A stretch of 64,000 nt of DNA from Dimorphilus gyrociliatus (Eukaryota; Annelida; Polychaeta; Dinophilidae): contig CAJFCJ010000019.1 of assembly GCA_904063045.1 (NCBI GenBank), positions 1,106,570 to 1,170,569 on the forward strand, read 5' to 3'. Made by a program: the position numbers and the translations under genes. The notes beneath the pieces are model-generated. The model was not told the origin of the DNA and ran no database searches. It was given only the letters and a program-made list of their open reading frames with translations. This document shows positions 47,545-62,025 of the stretch, piece by piece; position 1 is the stretch's first letter; every line of letters starts with the position of its first letter.

Positions 47545-48846
47545 GTGAGCGTGTATAGACAGATTTCTGTTGTTCACATTTCACACTTTTCTCTGTCAGT
47601 TTCATTCTATTATTTTTCTTATTTTCTTTAGTTGAACGCCCTTAGAACGGGTTCATTTTGTGCGGATATTTTAAATAAGGGAGATAACTCTAGAAGAGAA
47701 CCTTCCCTCCAAAGTATGTGGGCGTTATAGTACAAGTTATAGGCGTATTTGGGTGGAGCGGTTTTTCTTGTCGGCTAGTTCAAAGTACTGACGTCTAGTT
47801 AGTCTGAAGTGAGATCGATGGCGAACGCTTGACAAACGACACGTTGCTGACGTCGCACCTGCGCGACTCGCCGCTAATCCAAAGTCGCGGCTACAATGCG
47901 GCGGAAAAGCACTCTCAAATGCGAGCTTTTCGCCACACCTGCCCCTGGCCTCAATTGATCCAAGTTGGCGGAGTGATCTTCACCCGATTTTCGTCCTTAT
48001 CATCATTATGTTTCGATTGCCCTTTCGCCAGATGGCAGCACGAAACTTTGCAAACAATGACCGCACCTGGTTTGTTGATGAAAGTTGCAGCTATTCTCTA
48101 TAGCGTATAAGCGAGCCTATATAGCCGCGAGTGGCTACACCATCAAGAGAACAAAAGCCTCGCTAGATTGCTGTTTACCTGGCAAACACGTCCTCGTCAC
48201 ATTTTGCACTGAAGCGCCAAAAGCCTCGCTATCGTGAGACTGTGTGCGGGCGAATGTTGTTCGATTTTTGTCCGTATTTTTTCTATCGCTTCCACTTTAT
48301 ATTTTCTTTTTGAGTATAGCCTACGCGCGAATAAAAATTGCACGCTCGCGCGCATCATTATTACGAGCATATTGAGATAAGTCGTTTCATTGTTAAAACG
48401 CCTTTGATCTTGAACCGACGCGGATTTAGCAGCCGACTAGGAATGTATGAGGGATGGAAACGCTTTTCGTGCCATTCCTTATTCATATCAGTTATATTAT
48501 CGCCATTGTCTTCGCAGGCGAATACATAATAGCAAGTAATATTAAGGTTCCGTCCTGATAAGCTGCTATTGGCCAACAAAGATGGTCAACTAAGATTTAG
48601 ATTTTTTTCAAATGTTCTTTTTCAAAAGGAAAGAGAAATGCAGTACGTTAAAATAAGCTTCTCATTGGTTGGGAGGAGCATAGTTTCTGGTCAGTGATTG
48701 GCTACCTTGTTTACAGGAAGTGTAAGGCGGAGTCTATGACGTTTGAATGGCGCTTCGCCTTGTGTCGCGGCAAATAACGTTCGGACTTCGAAGAGACAAC
48801 GTGGCTTATCTCGGACTTTGAAAGACTTTTTATCTAGGCCTATAGA
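47545..48846 (+). promoter_or_regulatory. CpG-rich FoxA promoter region
   Basis: Repeat-free, with many CG dinucleotides, in contrast to the TA-rich DNA on both sides. Extends up to the FoxA start. Individual factor sites are not assigned. Confidence 0.4.
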
Positions 48847-50142
48847 ATGCTGACGGCAAAGCCGACCTATGAAAGTTCGACAGGCGCTTCGAATACACTC
48901 ACGTATTCCTCATATTCTCCTATGTCTACGCCGAACCTTACTCCTATGAGTGCACCAATGCCGCCCTCTATGTCTTATCATGGTCAGGCACCAATGGGTG
49001 CCATGGGAGGTATGAACTCGATGTGCGGTATGACCGGTATGAGCAGCATGGGAATGATGAGCGGAGGAATGGCTTCACCGATGAACGGCTCGTTTGGAGC
49101 GTCTCCCTCAGCTCCAGGCTCAATGATGGCTCCTCAACCGGGTAGTATGTCACCCATGAGCATGGAACGCATGCAGGCGCTAAATAGGGCACGCGAGAAG
49201 ACTTATCGCCGATCCTATACTCACGCAAAACCGCCATACTCCTATATCTCGCTCATAACTATGGCTATTCAACAAAGTCACAATAAAATGTGTACCTTGA
49301 GCGAAATTTATCAGTTTATAATGGATCTGTTTCCTTTCTACCGTCAAAACCAGCAACGTTGGCAGAACTCGATCAGGCACTCGCTCTCATTTAATGACTG
49401 TTTTGTCAAAGTTCCACGTTCTCCCGATAGGCCGGGAAAAGGGTCATACTGGACTCTCCACCCGGATTCGGGTAATATGTTTGAAAACGGATGTTACTTA
49501 CGTCGGCAAAAACGCTTTAAAGACCCAAAAAAAGAGGCTCTCAGACAAGCGCAACGCGCATCGGGCGTCGATGAACACGGAAATCCTTTACCGGACGACG
49601 AAGATGACAATCACGACGGTGGCGAACACTCTTCGCCGGAAAAAGATGATTGTGAATCAGGAGGACCGGGGCCGCAAACTCATCAGCCGCATCAACAACT
49701 GCAGCCAAATAATAGCGCCGTTCACGACGGCTATTTAATGGGATCGACTCTACACGATCTAGCCGGAGATGGACCTACTGGACAACCAATGCAAGGTAAT
49801 CCCGAATGTGGTGTAGCAACAAAACAGGAACCTCCCTCTGTAACTTCACCACACGATACAGATCTCGCTCTACGTCAACAAATGGTCTCCATGTCGGAGC
49901 TTCAGCATCCGGGCATGTTGAACGCCTTTAATCACCCATTTTCGATAACGAACATTATTTCGTCTGCTGAACAAGCCAAATTAGACCTGCGAATGTACGA
50001 CATGCAAGCGTATCATCCGTCGAATTACGCCCCAAACGCTTCAACAGCAGGTCCAATAACGAAGGATTGTTTAGGAAATGGCCAGAACGTCTCCCCCATG
50101 CACGATTATTATAAATCATACGCCGGTCCGCAACCTCTCTAG
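48847..50142 (+). CDS. FoxA: FoxA (HNF3/forkhead) transcription factor
   Basis: Pioneer forkhead factor of endoderm, foregut and pharynx development. A single 431-codon frame. The N-terminus (1-115) is Met/Ser/Gly/Pro-rich, as in FoxA transactivation regions. The forkhead domain lies at about 125-218: [69 protein letters not shown] and RRQKRFK. The C-terminus has the FoxA region II/III pattern: [11 protein letters not shown] (an eh1-like Groucho-binding motif) followed by [20 protein letters not shown] 48847 is preceded by an acceptor-like CTATAG, suggesting a spliced 5'UTR or the upstream exon at 47411-47544. The preceding 1.5 kb is CpG-rich and repeat-free, consistent with promoter DNA. Confidence 0.97.
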   Translation: MLTAKPTYESSTGASNTLTYSSYSPMSTPNLTPMSAPMPPSMSYHGQAPMGAMGGMNSMCGMTGMSSMGMMSGGMASPMNGSFGASPSAPGSMMAPQPGSMSPMSMERMQALNRAREKTYRRSYTHAKPPYSYISLITMAIQQSHNKMCTLSEIYQFIMDLFPFYRQNQQRWQNSIRHSLSFNDCFVKVPRSPDRPGKGSYWTLHPDSGNMFENGCYLRRQKRFKDPKKEALRQAQRASGVDEHGNPLPDDEDDNHDGGEHSSPEKDDCESGGPGPQTHQPHQQLQPNNSAVHDGYLMGSTLHDLAGDGPTGQPMQGNPECGVATKQEPPSVTSPHDTDLALRQQMVSMSELQHPGMLNAFNHPFSITNIISSAEQAKLDLRMYDMQAYHPSNYAPNASTAGPITKDCLGNGQNVSPMHDYYKSYAGPQPL

Positions 50143-50704
50143 GAAGAATGGCGAATAGAACTGCTTCTCTCGTCTGTGATGTTCTCTCGCTGGCGCAACA
50201 TTGGCGGTAATCTCGAAAAAATTTTTTGTATACACTTTTTTTTCTATTAATATTATATAAATAATAATTGCATGCATGTGTGCAGGCGCGCTGTCGTGTA
50301 TATATATTTCACCTGTATTCATATATTTATACATATGTATATACATACATATAAATACGGATAATGAGACTAACCCATACGTATTTATATGTATTCTATA
50401 CATAATATAAATATCTATGTATAGATTGTAAGAAAATTGATAATGTCGATCTAGTTACCTAAATTTTGTGGTTACTTCGACGACATACTTCGTAATCATT
50501 CCAAAAAGACCAGTCAATTTTTTAAATATATATATATATATATGCAGTACATATATTTAGTATATAGATATCTATATGTATATATATATAAACTAATATA
50601 TATATATATATGTATATATATTTAAATCGTGTACAATGCTTAAACGTTTACGTATATTTATATAGATCATAAGAAGAATTGTATATTTTTTACTTATTAA
50701 AATA

Positions 50705-50735
<31 letters not shown>

Positions 50736-52200
50736 TATATTATATATATATATATATATCCGAAAGAAAATTTGCGTCTATTTATGTCTGAAGAATTACG
50801 CTAAGATCAAATGCAACACCTGGGCGCGCGTAGCTAAGCGGGGGGTACATTGTACTTGATCGTTGTACATAAACTTGGTACGATTACCTCCATAGCGGTA
50901 ATTAATTGGCCATACTTGTATAATTACAACCGAAAATACTCTCCATTTTGTTGATTGAATTATTGGCCTAAAGAGCAAATCTTTTTCCCCCCTTATAAAT
51001 AACTGCCAGATAAATTCACCTAATATTGTATTATTCACACATTCACAGTATAGATACAATACAAGAGCTAAAATGGCATTCAGTTTTCGAATTTCGCCAT
51101 TATGAAAAGTACAGTGGCTGGCTACGACAAATGCACTATATACAATTCTGAATTATGTTGTTTTTAAGAATTTATTCCTAATTCCTCAGTATAACACCTG
51201 CGAAATTACTCCCTTCCCCCCCACTTCTCTCTCTCTCTCTGTCTCTTTCTCTCTGTCCCCTCCTAAACCATTCTTCTCTTTTCTTTTCTTTTATTCTTCC
51301 CCATAACACCTCGATTCTCTCATCTTTTTTTCCCGTTTAAATCGAATAAGATTAATTCTATCTTTCAATTTTCCTTTAGTATTATAAAAAAGACGTAAAT
51401 TTTTTTGCACAATATAAATTATATGCTGTTTATCTGCATCATTTTACAATATAAAGTCGTCCGTATAATATATAATATTTTTACTGCTTAAATGCAATCA
51501 ATTTGGAAATTTATGTGCAGTAAATATAAATATATATATATAATATGTATGTGTGTTCAAAAACCAAATATATATAATTTAATATATATTGGTATGTAGG
51601 GTTGTGTACGAAAATTTGTATATAGATTTTCTGTGTATATATATATATATATTAGATTTTCTTTCTGGTATATATATAATTGTTTTCTAGTGTTAATTTC
51701 ATACAATATACTAAAATATGTACTTCTACATGTAATTTGCAATAAATATATATATATATATTTATATATATATATATGTAACAACATAATTTCGTTATTT
51801 TTTCGTCCTATAGACCATAAAAGTCGATAAAAATGAAAGTTTTAATAAAAAATGTTAATATGAAGTACGAAAGAGTCTTTTTAAGAAAATTTTTTTCACA
51901 TAAATTTTGTGTATTTTTTTTTTTTTTTAAATTAAAAATTATGAATATTAAATTATATGAAATTATATAAAAGAACACCTAATAATTTACGCTTTCGATC
52001 AAATAAAGGTATCAAAGTCGAGAAATTAACACCGATAATTTGTCAAGGCGATTTTAAAGGTTTAGTAGAAAGAATTATAAAAGCGCAACGGTCCGTGAAA
52101 TTGCTAAGGAAAATACGACACTTTTGTACGTAGACGATATAGCGGTCAATATATATAAAGCATTGACGTTCTATTGCAAAAAAAAAAAAAAAATAACTCA
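50143..52200. other. FoxA 3'UTR and AT-rich intergenic DNA
   Basis: Dense (TA)n: 50525-50545, 50575-50620, 50707-50760, 51640-51652, 51746-51780. A (CT)-rich tract at 51225-51255. No gene. Confidence 0.5.
50707..50760. repeat. (TA)n / TATAT array
   Basis: About 54 bp of TA with a central TATTATATTATA variation. Confidence 0.9.
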
Positions 52201-54005
52201 GAGAGTCTTCGTTTCATATTTCTCTTCGCCATTTGGCTGCTCACATCTCGCCCCCTTCCCCTTCCCCTATATAAAGTTTGAAAGATGAGAGAGACGAGAT
52301 GAGTTGATGAAGGGAGCTGTAATAAAAAAAAAAGAAGAAAGGAGAGGAATAGGAGAAGGAGAAAGAGAAAGAGCTTGGAATATTACTTCTCTTCTCACGC
52401 CTTGCTCTAATCAGGTTGGAAGAGAAGGTCGAGCGGTTTGCAATCCGCTGTGTAAACATTCGACTGACTGATGTGTTCTGCCTCGAGCGGCTCCTCATCG
52501 CTTTTCTTCTTCCCGGTGCCCACATGACGTTCATTTTCACGAGTCAATGAATAAAGAGACGAGTTCGATATTTCCTATAATCGTTACAACTTCCTCGTAA
52601 TCGAATTTTTCTAAATTCGAAGCGATTGGCTCTTTTTATATTTGTAATAGATATATGAATAGTTGTCAATATATTTGTATTTATTTATAGTTCGCTATCA
52701 AAATGCATACATATATAAAAGCGCTTCTATAGGCCGATGAAAAAATGATACGCCGCCAATAAAAGCCGTTATATTTGATAATAAAATTTGCGGTTTTTTA
52801 AATTCTATGCGTTTGAACTTCAAACAAAAGCAATAAATGAATCTCTATCGTAATCGAGTACTTTGACATTTCTTCTATCAGCTTGATTGTAAAAGCTAAA
52901 GAGCGATTACTCTGATAACGCGTCTCCATCTTCGTTTTTTTTTATTTAAAAAACTTCTTCCTCTGTTTCTGTCTATCTATCTCACTTTATGTCTATCTGC
53001 CTATCTATATCTTCATATATATATTTATGTTTATTTATTTGAATATATACATACATACTGTATATATTCGTTTTTTTGTATCTGTGCGCATATAACCTCT
53101 ACCTTCTCGTTCTCTCTTTCCACTTTTCTTTCTGCCTCTCTCTGTCTCTTTATACCTGTTCGCTCCGAGTTTGTTTACAGCTAAGATTAAACGCTCGCTT
53201 GTAATAAAGTATATTGAGCCGTCAGTCTTAACGAGGGAATATAGGTTGCTAGGAAACATATCATCAATATATACGCGGTCTGCCTGCAATCTGGACGTCG
53301 CACCTGTTCTCACCTGCGTCTCGTTGATAAGAATATTCGTCGCACGCATGCGCGATGACCCGCTTTCCTCTCGCGGAACGCCTTTGTCCTTTTTATATGT
53401 ACGTATTGTTTATACAATGTGGACGCTGTCTTTCTTCTTTATAAAGCTATAAAAATATATACATATTTACGAATATATCTTTATAGAAATATATTTTAGA
53501 CTATTAAATAAAAATGAATATATATATATCTATATATACTGTATATATTTATATTTATATTTATATATATATATATATATATACAAATGTGTGTAAATTT
53601 TTATTATTTATGTATTTAATATACAAAAAAAATAGTGTATAAAGCTTATTATATTTATATGCGTTTTTCATTAAGCTATAATTATAAATATTCACTAGGA
53701 ATGATTTGTACTTAAAAAATGCTTTATTATTGGTGTTTTACCTCTTTTTCTTTTGTTCTTGTCATAAAATAGTCGTAATACGGAATAGTTAGTACTTTCT
53801 GATAAGAAATGAATAAGCTTTAAGTAAAATAATATACGAAAGTACAATAAAACGAGCTTTTGTTTTTGGTCTGGTATCTTGAATACGTAAATATAAATAA
53901 AATATATATATAAATATATGTTTATATGTTTATATATACGTATAATATAATGTAATAAAAATAATATATATATATATATATTTGTGCCTTTATATACAGG
54001 ATGCA

Positions 54006-54046
<41 letters not shown>

Positions 54047-56257
54047 TTCATCCATATTGAAAGAGAGAAATTACTCTCACGAGAAAGAAATATATGGATA
54101 TCGATAAGAAGTATATATTACAAACCATAAAAAAAAAAGTGTAATTCTTTAATCGAATGAAAAAGTTCTTGCTAAAAAATGTAGTGTCAGCATAAATCAG
54201 TCGACGATAAGGAATTGAAAGGTCCGACTATGCTTATAATGAATGCATTCAGACAAGCATCGCCTGATAAGGCTTATCGTAAATGATATATGCATTTCTC
54301 TTGATGCACTTGAAATTGTTGAAGCAAGTTATGTTCAATTTACATTTGCACAGTAGTACTATGGTCAACATTCTCCATACTTTATGTATACAAAACATAA
54401 ACATTGACTTTTCCTTTGTTTTCTTTCTCTTCCACCTCTTATCAGGTGAATGCTGAACGATATAATTTGCTTGCATTCTATCACACGATTATTTATAGGC
54501 CTAAACATACAGCCGGAATCGTTTGCCAAATATAATTCGCAATCCGTCTTCAGCGTCACGTTAACAAATCATCGGACAAGTATAAAGTAACGCCCTAGAT
54601 CGACGGCTCAAAGTGACGCCGGATTAATCGAGCTAAAGGCGTCGGTCTGGGTACGGGTCGATGCGGCAATCTGTTTAGCGGCCGTTTAATCTGATCAATG
54701 GGTGGACGACATAAAGGGGCGGTTGTGGGCGGATTAGTTTTTCGTTATCTACAGAGCACACCGTTCTCTTTTCAAGAGCTAGACGCCGCGAAAGTTCTTA
54801 TATATTAGAGATAAGACGAGTCATAAATTTCTGAAATCGGTCTAGAATAACGCTGAAGCTCTATATCTACCGGCTTACAGGCCTTATTAATTCGTCATTA
54901 GAATTCGGATAATGGGTGGCTGTTCTTGTGAATAGGCCTATTCCGACTTATACAAGAGTCTTCCATTAGCACATTCTCAAAAGGCTTTAGATCGAACGAA
55001 TGGTGAATGTTCTAAGACTTCGCGAAAGTAGATGCCAGTTAGGAGGATTTCAAATTTTTCAACGACTCTCCTGCGTGAAGTTTTGTTGATATTTGTAATT
55101 ATGGTCAATTAATCAGTCTCTTTTCTTCCTTCCCACCCCTCTTTCTTCCTTCACTGCCCCCTTCTTTATGCGATTTTATCATTTCCTTCCCAATTCTTTC
55201 ATACGATTAACCGTTCAAAATCCACTCACCTTTTGACGTTTTGTTGATAAAAAAAGTAAGGCGCCGTACTATACTGTATATTACACTGCGAAGAGATAAG
55301 AGTGAGTGAGTGGGAGAGTGAGAGAGAGAGAAAGAGACAGAAAGAGAGACAGAGAGAGAAAGGAGAAAAGAGGCAAAGTAAAAGATATAGATAACTCGAC
55401 CGCGCGGACTGTTGAGAAACGTCAACGTGCGCGGACCACCTAGTAGGCGACCTGCGGAAAATGAGGAAAGTGAACGTGATAGTCGGCGACATGGGAGGAT
55501 TCGCATTTTTTCGGTATATGCGTGTCGTTTGTCAGAATTCTAATAAAGTAAAGCGGCGAATAAACAGTAGTGCGAAAATAAGTAAACTAGAAAATGTTCG
55601 TTTACTCAAGTTCTGTGAATAACAATAGCGCCATTAAGCCGTTGGCGTCTCAATCGCACGTTTACCTGATGCGTTTCGTGATCTTTCATTTGTAAAGCGT
55701 TATTAAGCAGATTGAGCCATAAAACTCACTTATAAATTGTTCTCTTACGTCATCGTTTTTCTTTCCGGGCAGAAATAAGTAACTAATGTAATATATATTT
55801 AGGGTGTTCTGCAAAGTTAGCCAGAGGCTTGCTTGTGCAGCTGGTCAACCTATAGCAGCAGGAAAATTACATGATTATTGTAATTACAGATCTCTCTCTC
55901 TCTCTCTCTCTCTTTCTGTTATCTCTATGATATATATGCAATTTAGCTTGGCTCGTCTCTTTCCCCCAACCAATATAGTAGACATCCTCCAGCCTCAAAT
56001 AAAGACACGTACGGTAGACTTTCATATATTTTCCTGTAGCCGCCGGACATCTGCGTCCTATTTGCATACGAGCGTCACGTGACTAGCCTGCGTTTATTGC
56101 ATTCGTCTTAGGAATGCGTTCATTACATTTTGTTTTTTTGAGAGAATCTAGCCTCAAAGGAGATTAGGAAGAATTCGCTTTAATAATAAAAGTGATGAGA
56201 GATGAAGAAAAACGAACGCGCCTTATCACGTTTTCTACGAGACAATTTTTTTCTCAA
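52200..56257. other. Non-coding islands downstream of FoxA
   Basis: CpG-containing unique islands (about 52380-52560, 53150-53400, 54540-54960, 55380-55720) alternate with TA repeats (53520-53585, 54007-54040) and GA/CT tracts (55307-55372). No convincing coding exon; the islands could be enhancers. A minus-strand GTGAGT donor at 55228 hints at a non-coding or undetected exon. Confidence 0.35.
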
Positions 56258-56396
56258 CGGAAATTCTCTTTATAGGCAAACGTGGGCTTAGAGATGAAAG
56301 AAGCGTCACCGAATGCCGACTGGCCTCTCGAAAAAAGCGGTCAGGGCGGCGCCGACCCGCCAGACCAACAAGTTTGTTCAGAAAGCGTTCTATTCA
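56258..56396 (+). other. Candidate coding exon of an unknown plus-strand gene
   Basis: Between TTTATAG and GTATAG lies a CpG-rich open piece with an in-frame ATG at 56294; its codons read MKEASPNADWPLEKSG and continue to SVLFK in phase 2. GTCACGTGAC (E-box palindrome) is at 56074-56083. The codon composition is unlike the flanking AT-rich DNA. No partner exon was found in the window. Confidence 0.3.
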
Positions 56397-58041
56397 AGTA
56401 TAGCAAACATTTTTTGTGAACATTAGAAGGCGCCCTTATTCACAACCTCTTCAAATTGCACGTACACTCTTCTTGCTCTTTTTGTTCGATATAGAAGATT
56501 ATTTACTGAGTGAGGCGACGTTACGCTTAAAAAAGACAGCGTTTACTTTATTTAAAGCCAATTAAGATTTTGGGTGAACGTACCATGGAAAAAAAAAGCA
56601 ACAAGAAATTCATGACATTCTCATGCCCATGAGATTAAAGAGCCTATCCCCAAATATCTTAATAGATTCTTTATACAAAAGGTAAAGAAGGTTATCTAGG
56701 GAAAAAAAATTTTGTATGCACTTATGCATACAATAAATAAATGTATCAATGTACCTATGTATCTACAAACTCAAGTCTACATGTGTTTATGTTAAAAACA
56801 CGTGTGTATTCGAAAGTTGGACTGCTAAGTCGACAATATATATATATATATATTTATATACTAAGGATAATTTCTATTTAAAGCAAAGAATTTATATAAG
56901 TTTATATATATAGATATAGATATAGATATTTAAATATACATATATGCGCATACGGCTACTAAGTAGGTCAAGTTTGCCAACACAAAGAAGCAGAACAAAC
57001 AAGCAGATGTTTGCATCAGACACGTTGAGCAAGTTTGACGAAGATTTCAGCTACAAGTCATCTAAATATTAGTGTACAAGCCTCCTTAACGCGATCGACA
57101 AATTTGTTCTGTGAAATGTAGCGTGCAGAAATAACGCCATTAATTCCATCTTCTTCAAATTTACATTTCGACTTTATTCTCTCGCAATATTTTTATTTGT
57201 TGACGTCCTTTTTACTATAGAATGTATAGATAGAACGCCATATATAACGTGTATGCGTTTGGCTTTTCGAACTGTTTATTCGCGGCTTTCACATTCCGTC
57301 CGCCCTCCGTGTTCCTGCATCGTTTTTATTGCGCGACCTACTTTTTAATTTCGCCCGCCTCGATTGTTTGCTTTCAAAATATACGCGCTCGTTTCCAATT
57401 AATTATTCGAACGAGATTGAGAATGAATTATATAGATGAATTTAGATATGCATTCACTTTCCTTCTTAGTTATTTTCTAATTATTTATTCGTAATGGAAA
57501 AGAGAAAAACAGAAAGTATAATCGCTTTTTCTAGTTTAAATACCATATTGGTTGTGAGAGGGAAAGCTACCTTCTTCACAAACAATATAAGGTCATCTGA
57601 CTTGATGCAATTTTCGACGTAGAACTCCCACTAGGCGGCGTAATCTGCAATAGTATAATCGTGTTTGTCAAGCGTCTTCATTTCCTGTGCGAGCCTTAGG
57701 CGATGTGGGTGGCGCGTACTGTGAGCGAATGTTTGCGCTCTACAACTTCAATATGTACTCGAATAATATTCGACTTTATATAAAAACGCGAATTATCTAA
57801 ATAATATTATGAAAACCTTGCGTTCTCCACCCTTAGTTTATTCAATTCCCCTTCGTAGTTGGCTTGTTCAACGAGCGACTTGTGTAAGCTGAAAATGGAA
57901 AACGACATTCGAAACTGCTGTCACTCCTATAAGCAAACATTGAAATAAGAACGCTGAGTGGAATATATTCAGTGCGTTCTACTTTCATGCGCCATCACGC
58001 CGCTTCGGCGCATATATTTATTGAAAGATTTCTATATATAC
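56397..58041. other. Non-coding between candidate exon and coiled-coil gene
   Basis: TA runs at 56837-56860 and 56905-56945. CpG-containing island at 57590-57730. A minus-strand acceptor-like TATTGCAG at about 57645 could introduce a terminal exon of the coiled-coil gene, but frame and family give no confirmation. Confidence 0.3.
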
Positions 58042-58381
58042 CTGAGTTGAACTTTTATTTCTTGTAGCTTTTCTTCCAATTCGTCCCGAACCTGTTCCGA
58101 TGCCGCCAATCGACTCTGCATTGAAAGGAAAAGCACGTATACATACTTATATTGAACTGTTTATGCTCTCCGATATTGCTTTGTACGTCTCCTATAAACG
58201 TCTAATATTCGATTAACGACTTGATCGAGCGTCTAGAAATTGTAAAATTAATTTACAAATAAAAAGCATTATGAAGTGTGCTGATTCCATAGCAACCAGT
58301 AGGGAGGAAGTGAACGTCTACAGACAATCAGGCATCAATTTGCAAGCATTGATTGTTCTATATATTTAATGCGAATATATG

Positions 58382-58412
<31 letters not shown>

Positions 58413-61400
58413 TTCTATGATATAAATATATATAACCTAAACGTTTAAATGATGCAGAGAAAAATTGTGCTTAGCCTCTTCTTTTTTGCCATTATAAGAT
58501 AAAAAACAATTATGCTCCTATGAACGTAGCTTCCGCTACAAAAACGTGTATGAATATAAAATTAAATAATTAATTATGATATCATTTGCATACAGTATAT
58601 AAACATTATGCGTGAATTAATTTATGAAAATAGCGTGTATAAATACTTATCTCTGAACAGACAGGCATGCAATGAACACTTTTATTAAAGCAAACCAGTA
58701 AATGGACACGTGCGATGTCTAATGGAAAATGATGTCAAAGCCCAATTAATTATGTATATATAGCCAAGAATCGATAGTGGTCTCGTAAAGTTGGCATAGA
58801 CGAACACGCATCTTATGTTAGACAAATTATTAAATTGTTTATACTTTTAATATAGATGTATATACATTTATAAAGATGAATTATGTTTTATATAAAAGTT
58901 ATTCTATTCTCCCAATATTATCTATACATATATATATTCCTTTCATATATATATATATATATATATAACTTGTAAAGAAGAACATAAGGTCATTGTATGC
59001 ATATGTGTAGTGGGAGATAATAACACGCACTCACAAATATTAGCTAATTCTATAATTGACAAATTGCTGTACAAAATAATCAGTTTGGCCTTATGCAATT
59101 AATAACATTTTCCCATCCAACACAATTTTTGCTCTCGTATGGAAAAAAAAAAGTGAATAATCGTCGCAGCTTATAAAAAGGTGAGCTAATTGCAGCACTT
59201 CCCGTCGGCCGAAAAACAAACAAATCGACGTTTTGTCATGCGGCCGTTTAATGAGGTATATTCTGAGTGAGAGAACGGCATGTGTTCAATCGGGCGTCAT
59301 GAATGTTTTATGGTTTATTCAGTGACGTCTTGTTGGTTAGCGCGTCATTTCGTTTGATGGAAAACCGACATCTCATTTATATATTTGTTTTATAATATAT
59401 ACGATATCATAGGCCTAGTTCCCACTAAACGGTAGCGGCGTTGTTCGTCTATATAATTTCGCGTAAAAGACGTTTATCAAAAACATAATATTTTCTCAAA
59501 CAATAAAATCAACACATTGATACACAGACTGGCCAAACACTTTAATAACCGTGTAAATACTTGATATGGGCATAAGTCAATTTATATAAGCTATTTGTCT
59601 ATACTCATCAACATACTTTTCAGATGCTAGGATCTGCCGAATCAGTGACAAGAAAGATGAAGAAAAAACAAAACAGAGTAATAGCAATAAAAAGAGAGAG
59701 CGAGTGAGCGAGCTATCGTCATTCAATAATACGTAGGAGTATACAGTCATCACCTGCTCAGCCAGCATTTTTAGTGCAATTTAGAGCCGATAAGTTTTAT
59801 AGTTAAGATAACGCACATCCGCAATCAATTATAGATACAACATCGACTAGGGCGGTATACGTTAATATAGTATAAATAAAAATAGTATATCGTACATAAA
59901 AGATTCAAATGAGACGCTAATTATTAGTACAAACATCATATAAAACATTTTCCATACAGTTGCACATGCAATATGTGATTAGGCCAATGAATATAGTATT
60001 TTAACTTTGGATAAATAGTGCATTTATATATATATATATATAAAAATATATAGTATATATATATATATATATATATCTACTATATATACTACACACATGA
60101 ATATGTGTGTAGAGAGACAATATTGACTAATAACTATACAGTTTATAATCTATACACACGCGTTGATGCTAACGTAAATTTGCGAGGCAAACTCGTGCTC
60201 CTAGCGCACTGGTTGAGTGTTTATTATATTTGATCAAGTGAGATTTTCGTAAATATTGATGCTTGACGAACGATGCGCAAATAGACAATATATATACACT
60301 AGCTCGTCTATATATAAATACAGTATACATACGAACACGCTACACTCATTCCCTTTCCTTCCCACCTTATCGATCAAAACCGTCTCCCCTTCCACTCCCA
60401 CACAAAAAAATCAGTCTTCTCACCGACTCATCCCTACGTCATAGAAAATCTCGATAAGAGATTTAGAACAAAGTCAACAATTCTGTCAAATTTAATTGGA
60501 TTATTCAATCTGATTTGCATAAGAATAAAGAGCTTTTGATGCGAGGACAAATGACAGCTGTCGGGACTTGTCATGTAAGTCGGTTTATTCATTCACTTTT
60601 TTTTAAAAGCATATCGCACCGGAAATTTCAATTGTATTGAGATAAAAGTAGATAGGAAACCGTAGAGCGCAAAGAGGGGAAAAGGGAACGTGCTATGATT
60701 CGATGGAGAGAAAGTGTAAAAGGCTGAGCAAACTTGTCGGCACGCTTCAAACGCCACACCTGCGGCTTAGAATGCTAATTAGTGTTTGCTACACCTCACA
60801 GCCGCTCCAAACTTCACTGATAAAAGCGTATAGAAACGCCTGCGCTTTTTTTAAGGCCGGACGTCGTAAGTACACTCTCAACTGACGTCTTAAGAGTATT
60901 ATAATATATATCTGCCGTTACTCAAATCTTATAATACCTTAAGATGTTGAATGTTCGAATCGCCTCTCAGTCTCAGGTCCGCTTCGAGTTTTCGACACTA
61001 ATGAACAAACATAACGTAAATTAGCCTAATTAAGGTTGGAGCGTGAAAAGTTCTACAAACAAACGCTTGTATGCCTTCTAATTACGTATAAGTTTAAATT
61101 AGCCGTGACACGAGATAATATCGCAAAAGCTTACACTTTTACGCCTCGTCGTTGAAAAAGATACAATTTAAAAGTAAATAAATAAGCAGATAAGCAAATA
61201 TACCTTTCGTAAAGCTTCATCTCGTTCCTTTAAAGCCAATTTTAATTGCTGAGCATTCTGAGATCGCCGCCGCCTAGCTGTCCGCGCAATCACATCCGAT
61301 AAAGCATTACCATTTTCTCCAATGTCGCTTATCTCGGAAAACTTTGTAAGTATTTCGTTTATATCCTGAGAGCAGGCAAAAAAAATAATAAATGCATTGA

Positions 61401-61990
61401 TATGTATATGGTTTATAAATTGAGATGCATAAAGAGAGTTTATATAACTACTTATACAAAAAGATAAATTTAATATATATGTATATATAAATGCTCATAT
61501 ACATAGCGTATATATATATATAGGTATATAATTTTTATATAATACATAGTATATATACCAACTATACCTACATCAATACATTTATATATTTTTATAAATA
61601 AATCAATAAACGTATGAACTCTCTCTATATATTATGTATATATGTACACAGTTCTGTGCAAAGCTACATTAGAATGGAATATCTTTTATGAAAAAAAACA
61701 AGGAAGAAAAAGAGAAACAGAAAGAAATTTAATTAAGGTTTAATGAAAAAAATCTGTCGATTTAACTAATAAAAATTTCATGAATTTTTAAAATATATAT
61801 AAATAACTTTTTATTAATATAATAAAGTATATTCAGAATATTAAAATTTTTAAAATATACCACTTTCGCTCAAAGTTTTACGCTAACAAAGGGAAGATTG
61901 TCAAGTTGAATATAAATACTTTTTAAAATGTCTATGCACGTTGCTTTCGTGCTTTTTTTTTAATATATTATCTGTTAGAATGGGAAGAAT

Positions 61991-62025
<35 letters not shown>

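Noticed and set aside
55461-55622. 53-codon plus-strand ORF in a CpG island
   Set aside because: Short and without motif; the opposite strand is also open there, so composition alone explains it.
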